This document shows positions 1-12,000 of a DNA stretch of 64,000 bases, piece by piece. Each line of letters opens with the position of its first letter. The first letter of the stretch is position 1. The notes beneath the pieces are model-generated. The model searched no databases and had not been told where the DNA came from. It worked only from the letters and a program-made list of their open reading frames with translations. Location: positions 3,289,001-3,353,000 of the forward strand of contig NC_083507.1 of NCBI RefSeq assembly GCF_032362555.1, given 5' to 3'. Position numbers and translations under genes: made by a program. Origin of the DNA: Amyelois transitella (Eukaryota; Arthropoda; Insecta; Lepidoptera; Pyralidae).

Positions 1-3000
1 CGAATCGTTGCGTTGCGTAGAATCGCTGTCGACACGGAACACGCTTCGCAAAGCGTTCCTCAGCGCGAGAGACGCCGGATTGCCGCCCGCGTCCGGTGCG
101 GAGGAGGTCGGTGTGGGCAGTTCCGTTTCAGTAGGAGTGCCATTGGCTGTTATTGGCGACCCAGTGGCCGTGGCTAAAAGCAAGAAATAGGTCATTTTGA
201 CTTCGAAGATATTCTTTAGATAATCGCATATGTACTACTTAAGGTAAGTTAAGTCGTTGTTCCCGGCTGTCATCTTTAGATGGCAGTTGTAAAGCCATAT
301 ATGTATATAGACACATCAATGTTGGCCACTCAACATACACAGACGAAAATTGCTGAGTGTTAATCTTTTATTAGGTGGTGGATCACATTTGTGCTATATT
401 TAAATGTTTTTTAGAAATAAAGGTTCACCTAAAAGACACACGCAATCTTAAAATATAAAGGAAATAGCTACTCACCAGGCGAGCCGAGGCAGATGTGCGA
501 CAGCAAGCTAGACAGTTTTTGCTGATCAGCGACGCCGATGAACTTGCACGCGGAGATACAAAGTGCGCTGCCGAATTCAGTGGCTTCGCAACCGGTGAAT
601 ATTTTGATGAAAAGTCTAAAAGGAAGGCAAGAAACATAAATATTTAGACTATTACTACTCTATGTATAATATCTACGACTTAAAATATATAAACTACCCT
701 TCCTTAACATTCGAACAAAGAGGTTTCTTACAGGACTTAATATATATCATATTAAGTCCTGTAAGAAACCTCTTTGTACAAAATTAAATGAACTTACTTG
801 ATAACCCGTTCAGAATAAGCATTCCGTGCGTTGGGTGCCGAGAGCAGAATTTTGCCGAGCGAATAGATCGAGTTGTCAGTGAATACGGATTCGTACGCCT
901 GCCTGCCGGGTTGGCGTTCCAAGATCTTCTCCCAGTACCTCACCTATAGAGAAACAAAGTTAATACATAAATTTCGAGAGCTGCAAGACGCATAATTTTA
1001 TAGAATACGTGCCTATCGATCACAATGGATGATCTTATTGTCATTGCGGAAGCTTAGTACGGCTATGTTAAATTAATCATAATCGAATCATTTCATACGT
1101 TATTTCATAAAAAATGTAATCTACTGACGACTACTAGTTTTAAATAAAAAGTATCCAATTCAAGATGACTCGCCCATAGCGGGTGCAATGTGTTTAATTG
1201 TACTTGTACCTACAATCAAGTATAAAAAAACTAGATACACAATCCACAACAGAAAACTGTCCTCACCAAATGACCGTCCACTCGACGTTTTGGGTTGCCT
1301 TTCATTCAGTATCATTCGTCGGTTCCAAGTGTGAACATGCCGCAGTGCTCAGTGAAAAATGTAAAAATCACATGTGCAGAACGTTAAAGGAATATGGAGT
1401 GTAATTTTTTAGGTAAGTACTTCTGTTATTAATACAATATGCATGAAATTCCATTATATTTTAGCCAAAAAACCTTTTAAAACATTATTTTAGTTTATAT
1501 TTATGACATTCGGCAAGTGTATAACCCTTGAAATTGAATAGACACTAGGGGAACTTACAAATCCTGTAACTTACAAATGTGAATAGTTTTTTTATACTTG
1601 CTTGAAGACTTGTACAATAAATTATACGATGAGGGTAACTAAAGAAGAAACTTAAAAAATAATCATCACCATAATAAAAATAATAAAAACACAACTCTCT
1701 TACCATATGTCTGAGGGTTTTCTCCGTCGATGGTTGAAGATGGTCCACCAAGACCATATATGTGGTCCTCAAGATATGCTCATGTATGAGTTGCTCCGAC
1801 TTTTGCGGCTGAGGAACCAGGGTATTAAGGGTCGCGGTCAGCGGCTCAGACATGAACTCGAGTCGCTCGTCAGTCTAGAAGAAATTATTATTAAAAATTT
1901 CGAAGCCTTATAGCAGTTCCTGTCCACCATAACAAAAAAATACATATATTATTTTTATATTACAAAAAAAATTTGCTCCTTTTTGAAAATAAAAAGGTCT
2001 ACCCATTATCAAACGTATATTTATGATAAGGTATTTTAACTTCTTACCAATGCGGGAACAATAAGGTCCAATGTCTTCTTAGTAAGATCAGGGTTGTCAG
2101 CCAGCTTCGAAGCTCCAACTTCCAACAGTTTAGCGGCGGAGTACGCCAGCATCATGAGTGAGGGTCCGATGGAATATTTGGGATTGGCGCTGATGAGCTC
2201 ACAGTGTGACGTCACCAAGGTTAGCACCGCGCTCTCTGATGGTATTATGTCCGACGCGTAAAAGGCCTAGGAATTTCAGGATAGTATATCAACATTTTGA
2301 TTCCACGAAAGAAAATTGTATTTAAAAATAATTCCAAAGCTTTCTTGGGAACTAATTTCTCTTATAAAACATAATTTCAGATTGGCAAGAAAGCTTTCAC
2401 GTAAAATTATAGAGACAGGTCTTATACATGATACATGACTCACCAAGTTCATGCACGCGAGCGGCGGCGGCGACGCCAGCCGGTCCAGGGCGGCCAGCGC
2501 GGGCGCGGGCAGGTGCGCGCGCAGCCACGCGGCCAGCGACGGCGCGCCCGCCGCTCCGCCCGCCGCGCCGCCCGCCGCGCGCGCGCCGCCGCCGCACACC
2601 TGCAGGCGGGCGCGCACCACGCCCGCTTCCGACGCGTTCGACGACACCTCCATTAGGGGCTCGAGTTCCGCGCTTGCGCTTAGTCTGCGGACAATGAAGA
2701 TAAGACAGTTACATAGTCACGAGGAAACTACTATTTAATTTGAAAGAAAACTATGGCGTATAATCAGAGCTTGCTGGCAAAAAATATAGAGCTAGAATAT
2801 TTTGACATGGCGTCGCTGAGGATGATATGAGAAATGACGATATAATAGACTTAAAGTTGAAAATGATGAGTAAAATGCCAGATCTAAAACAAATCAGCAA
2901 AGGGTTAAGAACGTAAACGAAATAACAGAATGTGTATCTTACCGGCAACAATCCAATATAGTTTCGAGCAGATCCAGTAAATCAGGCATAAACTGATGCG

Positions 3001-6000
3001 CCTCCGTGGCCGAGGTGGTATCGGCGAGACAAACTTTCAGTCTCACTAAGACAGAGTCGCAAGAAATTACATCCAACAGCGATGGCAATCCACTTGCTGC
3101 AATAAAAAAAAAATTTAATGTATGCTGGAATCGTCGCAAGTGGGAAGATGTAGTTTGTATCTACTTGCCCCTCCGGAAAAACGGTGTAATATAAAATCCG
3201 GACATTACCTCTTTATTTCAAACAGTTTACTTTATACATACAATTCTTACCAGTAATATTTTGCTTCAAATGCTTGATAGTCTCAGATGCCAGCCAGGCG
3301 GTGTATTTTATGTTATCGCAGGATGTGCTAACACCAGCAAGAAGATTTTCCGCATACTGCAAAAAAAATATGATTAAACTATGTTTTAAAATAATTATCT
3401 CGATCTAATTAGTAACAGTCTCTGGTCCATCAAGTGGGCGATTACCTATACTACTACGCTCGACGGAATATGACGAGTTCCTTGAAATTTTGATATACGC
3501 CCCGCCCAATGCCACTTCAACTAAATAACAACTAATCCTTGCGCTTTGTCGGTAAGTTTGGTTGTTCTAAGGATCTCCTAATTCCCAATACAATACACAG
3601 AGAAATTTAAACAGAAGTTATTTCTACAGCTCGCTACAAAACCCTACCTATAGCCAAGAAATAAATCGTCATTATGTAAAGTTACGTACACCATTACAGA
3701 AAAGACATACCTGTGTGTACATTCCCTGCTTGACGAGCGCGTCTTTCAGCCACGGATTGAACACCTTCTTGTTATCAGCTCTCGGTGCCCAAATGACCGC
3801 GTGCAGAGGCAATGGCGACGGCAAATCGGCGCTGGTGCCCGCTTGGAGCTTGTCCATGTGAGGAGTAGCGGGCGGCATGCTTATCACCAATCTGATGAAA
3901 AAATTGAATATTGAATTCTCAGATATATGTGCGCCTAGTCAGCTGTCCCACTGTTCGATATACCAGGTTGGTTTAGAAAGTTAAGATCAAGATGCAAATA
4001 ATATTTTTCGGATTGTAAGTTTATGTATTTCTATCACAAAACGGTCAAAAAGCAAAACACAAAGATCTTAAGGACTGCTGAAACTTACTTAACATTGATT
4101 TTGATACGCAACTAAGAATACGCTCTTATTACTCCTATTACCCTAATTTTATTATGAGTTTTTGTGTTTTATCTATATTAGACTTACCTCCAAGCAGTCT
4201 GGAAGCAGTAATGCGCCGCGGCGAGAGCGGTGGGCGACGAAGCGTACTGCGGATTGTCGCACACGCAAGCGGAATTGAGAAGCGCCAATAGTGCGTCCAG
4301 TAACAACGGGTACTTCAGCTTGTGAGGCGTGCCGAGTACGAAGTTGCACGCCAAACCGTCGAATTTAGGATTTTCCTGTACACAATTCGAATTTTAAATC
4401 AATCCGTGGCACAGTGTATTACTATGAAAATTACCAAAAATCGTCTATAGCGGAGGGCAACGTCATTAATCTGTATACCAATCAAAGAATATTTAAAGTG
4501 CAAATTAAAAGGAACAAGGACAGACAGACAGACCTTGCGTTTTTCCGTCGAGGATAAAATAAACGTGGTCAAGTGTCAAGTCAAGTCAAGTCAAGGGACA
4601 AGTCAAGTGACGATAGTCAAATCAACTATCAATCAAGACACAGAACACATTTACATCTGTCAACCATTATCTCACCTGATTATTGATCTCAGCATTAGTC
4701 AGAGCATAGAACTTGGGCCTCATAGACGTCTCGTCCTGCGACAGCCTCCTGTAGGCCTGCTCAATGAAGGGCACTTCGCAGTAAATGCGCGCTTTCAACT
4801 GTCCATTGTCTGTGGTCGTCTTGGCGCCGTTAGTGGCGGACTCGGACGTAGGCTGCGCGAGGCCGGGCGCGATCACAAGGTTCCATTCGATCTGAAAATT
4901 GATGGTAGTTACAACCTTGTCACATTGAAAATCTGTGCTTTTTCATGTGATTTAAAAATAACATTAATATCATCTGAAATTTTAATCACAGTTTTAACTC
5001 AGTAAATGATATAAATTATAAGATGCTTAGTGATTAATCTTGAGCATGCAGAATGATAAGAATCAAAGATCCTTATATGAGTTCATATATTTTGTATACC
5101 TGTTGCAGCAGAGTCTGTGGCGCGTCATACAGATGCCTCATCAGGTACTCCAGCAGCAGCATGAGGCGCGTGGTCAGCATCAGTTGATGAGGAGCTAGGG
5201 TCATCGCACGCTTTCTGTCGCTGATAGCCAGGGTTTCTACCACCTGTGGGTATTAAATGTTATTAAAATAAATGTATTTAGATGGATTTATTGAAGCAGG
5301 CGACTTGTTTAAAGAACGGCTTTTTTAATGCAGCAGTGCATATCGTCTTTTCTGTGTCATAAAATCTAAAGTAATAACTAACGTAAGGGAGATCTTTTTT
5401 GATTGTAATAACATTGAATATTGATTAATTATTATCATTAATAATATTCGATCAGATTTCTAAATTATACAAAACAAATGAATATTTTCTTGTAGGTATT
5501 GTAATTTATTGTAATAATGAGACAAACCTTGATGATGGCGTTAGAAGTCATCAGAAGTACAGATTTCTTCTGCATAAGAGTCAGCGAATGAAACAAATAC
5601 ACCAACAATTGGGCGTGCTCGACATTTAAATCTATAAAAAGAAAAAATGTTATTTTAGAGAAAATATCTATTCTGAGTTTCAACGAAATATTTTATTAAC
5701 TTTGTTGATATGTTCAGAAAAAAAGCTTTCTAGATAAATATCATACAATGAAATCATTGTACCTTCATAATCATGGTCCTGCGATGGTTGCGATAGGAGG
5801 GCGCACTCTTGCAGTGTGTTCACGATCTTATGCCACATTGCTAAGATACTGTTCTCTCTTTCGGCCGCTGATTTGCTGAGTACCATCCCTCCGAGCAACT
5901 TCACTACACGGGGACCGACCTGAATCAAAACAAAAGTATTGAAAAGAGTTGCACATCTATTATAATTTATAATAATTAAAAGAAAACTCTATAAAAATTA

Positions 6001-9000
6001 AAACTTTGGTATCTGCAATGTCTTTTCCATTTTATTCTTATCATTTTAAACCAACATTGAAACTTTATTACTTATACACTTTTTCCCTCTCATCTTGTTG
6101 CTATCAATGTAATCCAGTTGCTAGCTGCTTCGAAGTTCTGGGTTTGTATTCCGGCATTTAAATTGGGTTTTGTTCTAATTGTCATCTATGAACAAGAGAA
6201 TGTCGTATTTCAATATACATATCGAGTGCAAAAAAATCCACCTTGACTGTTTGGAAGCAGCCTGAGTTAATTTTTCCTACAACTTTAACAAAACCAAACC
6301 GGATCACCTATTGGCAAATATGTTATTTTGAGACCTGTAGCGGCATCATGTTGGTTCTCTCGGAGCCGGCACACAGCAGCTGCTGCTGCAGCGCCGGCTG
6401 CAGCGCCGCGAAGGCGGGCGCGCCGGTCAGGTTGTGCAAGTAGCGCACCAGCGCGGAACTGAACGCGCCGTACAACGCGCCCAGTCGCGCCCCGAAACAC
6501 GATGATATTGTGCCTAGACAAACAAAGTACATAATATATATAAAAAACGAAAATCATTGATTAGTTTGATTTATAACCGAAATTCTTCCTCACGAGGACG
6601 AGATGTCCGACTAAAATGCGTGGAGGCACAGGTTTAAATCATATCTGCTCAAATCAGTAATCACTGTGTACACCTCCAGGTACTTGCGCATTTCAGTCGG
6701 AAATCTTACTGATTCGACCGACGCTCTTGTCTTTTCGTTCCGAGTTATCAGTTGGTTAACATAGGTCACATTCAGATTTTTGGGCGCTCAAGATTATTCG
6801 TGATATGTTACCAATCTACCAAGACAGATCGATTTTAAAATACGGATACTTCAAATCAGTCTCTTCCCACAGAGTTCACAATATTAAAAGCAATACTAGA
6901 TGCATTGTTAGGACGTTACTACTCCTACTTAAAAATAATAAAATAACAAATGAAAGGTTCACAATATACCTGTATCAGTGCGAGCGGTCTCCCTGTCGAG
7001 ATCCTTGGCCAGTGCCGCGAGCAAAGCCTGGTGTGCGTCGTGTAGCTGTAACGCAGTCTGGCCGAGTCGGTCCGAACCCTCGCTTATGATCTCATCTGTC
7101 AGCAGGGTAAACACTTCTGTCGCCAATGTTATGTACTGCAGGAAAAAAAAACATTAGTAACTGTTTGGTGTCAGAAAGTGATCTGGATGATCCCATAAAA
7201 CAACTCTAATCTTTTCATAGCATATTAAACTGCTTTTAGGGATTCAAACAAGCTTCGTAACAAATAGCTAGGAAGTCAATCGAGATACGCTATAAGATCA
7301 GTCACCAGGTGGCAAAGATTACGTTTTTGCATCATAAGATACTTTTTATTAAAAGGTATGTTGCGCGAGATATATTTTTCTTAAACTTTCCTTCTCAGTT
7401 AGGCATATATAAACAAAAAATATATATTAAAGCTCAATCTTTTCATTGTAAAAATGCAGTTGATTATGCCTGTCTTAGGGTTGACATTTTTAGAATGTTT
7501 TCAGACTCACCGAGTAGGGTTCTGATTTATCCGGCACTATAGGATGGTTATGCCTTGCGGGGGCGTCGCTAGGATTAGCCTCGTTGGGGGCTCTCGTACC
7601 ACCGTCTGAGGCCTCTGGCGCCACCAGCGTAGACTCGAACCACAGCCCGAATAGCGGCTCACTGTCTGCTAGACAACGTTATATTAGTTATAAGTCCATA
7701 TTCCTATTCCCCTATGCCACAATCGACAATCCTACCCTCAAGTTGCGCACACATACCGGGGCAAGGAAGTAGAGAAAAAAAGAGAATTTGTTCGTAATAT
7801 TAAAGTACAAACGTCTGTACCCGGTTTATTGTATGTAGCAAATATAAAAAGAGATAAGTAAAAAATATATATACGAACAACCCTAAAGCCTATGCCATTT
7901 TTTGTGTTCATCTAAAACACCTATTTAAAATATAATGTAAAAAGTACCTTTCAAAATATCCAAGAGTTCACCAGTAAAATAAGTATTAATATCACAATTC
8001 TCAACAACTATATAAACTTATTTCTTCATATGAACAACAACACATACCATCATCAGTCTCCTCGTCCTCGGAGCAGAGGATCATGTCCTGGAAGTAGACG
8101 GTGGAGTCCGAGCGGTCGGGGTCCGCGTCCTGGTGCTGCTTCTGTACCACGGCGCGCTTCAGGTTGGTGGCCTTGCGGTAGCATACCACGCCCAGCGCCA
8201 CCAATAACTGGAGAACGAATGAACATTTTAATAACTTTTTTCTTACTCTTCATTTAATTTCAGAGATAAGTAGAGAAAGATAAGGCATAAGGCAAGGTTT
8301 GTCAACATATAAATTGCTATTGTACTAGACGTTACCGACCGATACTCATTACTACGCTTTTATTTATTGATCACAATTTTGTCATATATGTATGTACATC
8401 AATGTATGGGGACAACACTGGTGACAAATCCTTACGGCCATCTAGTGATGGCAGCTGTTAAAAAAAGCTTTACATTTAGATTAACTAACGTAGCAAGCAC
8501 TGTATTACATGACCTAATATAGTACAACAACAGCAATACAATCTAGTATATTCCATCTAGTGCGCGATTGTGCGCGAGGTGATTATGCTAGCACGCGCGC
8601 AACCTGGCCACGCTGTGTTCTTCAATCGCCTCCAGAGACCTACGCATCACATATAAAGCGACATCCCACCTGATGCAGCGGCGCGGCCGCAGCCAGCCGC
8701 AGCTCCCGCTGGTGCGCCGTGTGCTGCGCCAGGACGTGCAGCGGCGCGGACGGCGCGCTGGACACGCTGCGCCCCACGCTCAGGGCTTCCAAACGAGCGT
8801 CCGCCAATAAGGCGCCCACCCACGCCAGGCAGCGCCCGCCCAGGGCCACCCACACCACGCCCAGCCCTTGTTGCCTGGAGAAGTAACACAAACTGATTCT
8901 AAACGCGGTAACGGTACAACCACATCCCACAACTTTAATTGGATAAATATTTATAACCCCGGCATTAATAGTTACAGACCCAACTTTAGCCTACTTTTTA

Positions 9001-12000
9001 TTCAATGTTATTATTCTCCTCAAATTAGTCCTCGTCTATTACAGAAAATTTCGGAAACTGTCTACGTACATCAAATTTAATTCAGCCGAAAATAAATTAT
9101 TTTCGGACATTATCAAAAATATTAAACATCAGCTAATGTTCATTGATAAACAGTATAAGTCTTACATTTTAGTCAAATTGTATGGTCTCGAAGGTGTCTT
9201 GGCGGGACTCTTCCCCGGTGTGGTAGAGGGGCACGGCGCGCCCGCCAGAGCGTGATGTAGACCGCATAGCAACACCCAGCCACCGATCATCAAGTGGTTT
9301 TGATATATCTAGCAGAAGAATAAATATTATTTTACTGTAAACTCAAGCAAACAAAATGGCATCTGTCTTAACAAATATCTATAGGCTATGCCGCCTCCCC
9401 CAAACCCAGATGCAAGGCCGCAGCAAGGCTCACGCGACACCGTTTTTATCGCGCGATAAACTATCGCCGTTTCGCTTTTTATTATGACGTGTCATACTAA
9501 GGAGGCAGGCTGAAGAAAACCATATATTAATTTGTCATGTGGAGTACATTTACAACTGCTTATAATAATGGAAGAGCTGCTAAAGACAAATTAAAGAAGA
9601 CAAACAAATTTAAAAGAAATCATTTCTAACAATTAAGTAATAAACAAAAAAAAGCAATGAGTTCTATTCAAATTTGTAAACCATTTTTCAGCAACAAAAA
9701 GAATCTTCATAATAGAAAATTGAATATTTTATTAATTTAAATCTAATCTTATAATGGAAAGAAAAAAAGAAAAAAATGTTTTCTACTTACGTAACCGCCG
9801 GCACGTGTGGACTGTTTGAATGTCTCCCCGACTGTGCTGTACAAACTGAGGGCGCTCTCCACAAGTGTAGCTGTCTGTTGTTCCATTTCCTCGTCTTTTG
9901 GATGAAGGGAAGCCTGCAATACAAATTTATATTTAAGTCTATTGTTGTTGTTAAGAATACAAAACTACATTTAAATAAACTCCAGTAAACATGTAACTAG
10001 ATAAGTACCAAAGAAAGTGATTAATGCTATTCACAAAGTTTTAAACTTTTATAAATTATTTAATTTAGACAGAGTGTTTGGAAAAGCTGCTACACAAACT
10101 TTTCCAGGGAACCCCTTGACTGTTAATCAATCTATTTACCTGTGCAGTGGCACAAAGCAGCCAAGCAGTACTAATGTCACTTAGTGTGGCGATTCGATCC
10201 GATGTAAACGGTTCGAGGCATGGTAAAGACAGGGCAAGTCTGCACACATGGACCTCATTCACCAGGAAATGTAACCTAAAACAGAACATTATTATTACAT
10301 TACATTTTTGGCATGTTTCTATCTGCTTTCAATGATCAATGTGGAAGTCTTAAGTATCAGCAAGATAGATATTTTATCAGCAAAATAAATAAGGAAACTA
10401 ATTGGGCTGTGTCTCCTTTGTTCTTCTATATTAAACATACATACATTAAATCACGCCTCTTTCTCGGAGGGGTAGGCAGATGTTACATCTTTCCACTGGC
10501 ATGATCTCTACATACTTCTTTCGTTCAGTTTTAGGTACACTTGAACTGACCTTCTGCCAGAATGTCTATGTCTATTTATGTTCATTACTATCCAATTGAA
10601 ATATTACGACAAACACAAGAAATATTGACACGCAGAAGAGCTCACTTACAGAGATGCATCTGAGTTGAACTGTGGCGCTGTGGCACTGTCCTTGGCCGCC
10701 TGCCAGCGGTTCAGGTACCGCTGCAGACACGGTAGAGACGAGCACACCTTCAGGACTACGGAGCCCGCGCGCAGCTCCATCAGTATAGACGCGCAGGTTG
10801 TGGACACCCATTTCTGAAAAACAATTATATGAAAATTAATACCACTTCCTTTAAACCCACAGCTTTGCCCACGCGAATGCAAAAGAATACCGATTCTTCG
10901 CGAATCCCGCGGGAGCTAAGGCTATTACCGGGATGAAAGGTTGTCTTCATACGCACTATATGTATGCAAAATTTCCTGCAGATCGGGTCAGGAGTATATC
11001 TGTGAAGAGAACAAACAAACAAACCCACTTTCGTATTTACAATATTAGTATGGATGACTTTTTGGTTTAGGCCATTGAAGGATAAAGAACTTTATGGAAG
11101 TTTCATTTGAGTAAACAATGAATAAAGTGATAAACTCCTGAAGTAAAAAAAAATTACCTTAACATCAATAGCAGACTGTGGGGTAGCATTCCCATCCTTA
11201 TTACTTTCAATGCTGTCTTTACTAACAGGAGACAGAACTGTGGGGACTGGTTGGGCCTGAGATGTCATCATCGAAGTTACAGGGTTCCTCAAAGGTGCCG
11301 TCAACTGCTCAAGAAGCGCATCAGATCGCCGCTGGGCATTCGACGGTGGCTGTTTCTCAGATGTTGCAGACTGAGTTGATAATGATGTGATTGGGCTTGC
11401 AATCACAGACGACTTTGTAGTTTGTGTTTCTGTAAATGAGGACTTTGTTAAGATTGCCTGTGCTGTTATATAAAAACAGTAACCATAAACAGTAACCACG
11501 AAAACAGAAGAAAATAATAAAAATATACAATTATAGAATATTTTATATTATTACTTCACCTGGTGCATTAACATGTGCTGGTAATTTTGCATTTTTCAGC
11601 AAAGAGGTCAAAATTACTAAGTCCGATTGTGGGTAGCCACCGCCATCAATGCCGCAGAGTCCCACAATGGGGAGCAAGAGCTAAAATAGATAAAACAGAA
11701 TGTACATAAATGGCAAGATTTCTGTTAAAAATGTTGTTAGTTCTTATTAGAAACTAGCTGTCCCCGCGACTTCGTCCGCATGGAATAGTTATTCTGAGCA
11801 TCATTGAAGCCCTCAAGGATGAATAATTTCCCCATATATAATATAATTTAATATAATTTCACATATTCCATTATTTCTTAGCTCCTTATGTTATATAGCC
11901 AAAAGCCTTCCCCGATAAATGGTCTATTCAACGCAAAAAGAAGATTAGCGATTAGTGCGTTCAAACAAACTCTTCCGCTTTATAATATTAGTATAGATTA

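Noticed and set aside
2428-2738. Several long Arg/Ala-rich plus-strand ORFs
   Set aside because: They are shadows of the very GC-rich UBR4 exon 23, where few stop codons can occur in any frame.
4535-5005. 156-codon plus-strand ORF
   Set aside because: It lies over the antisense of UBR4 exon 18 and its flanking introns, and the real coding frame is on the minus strand with good splice sites and family similarity.
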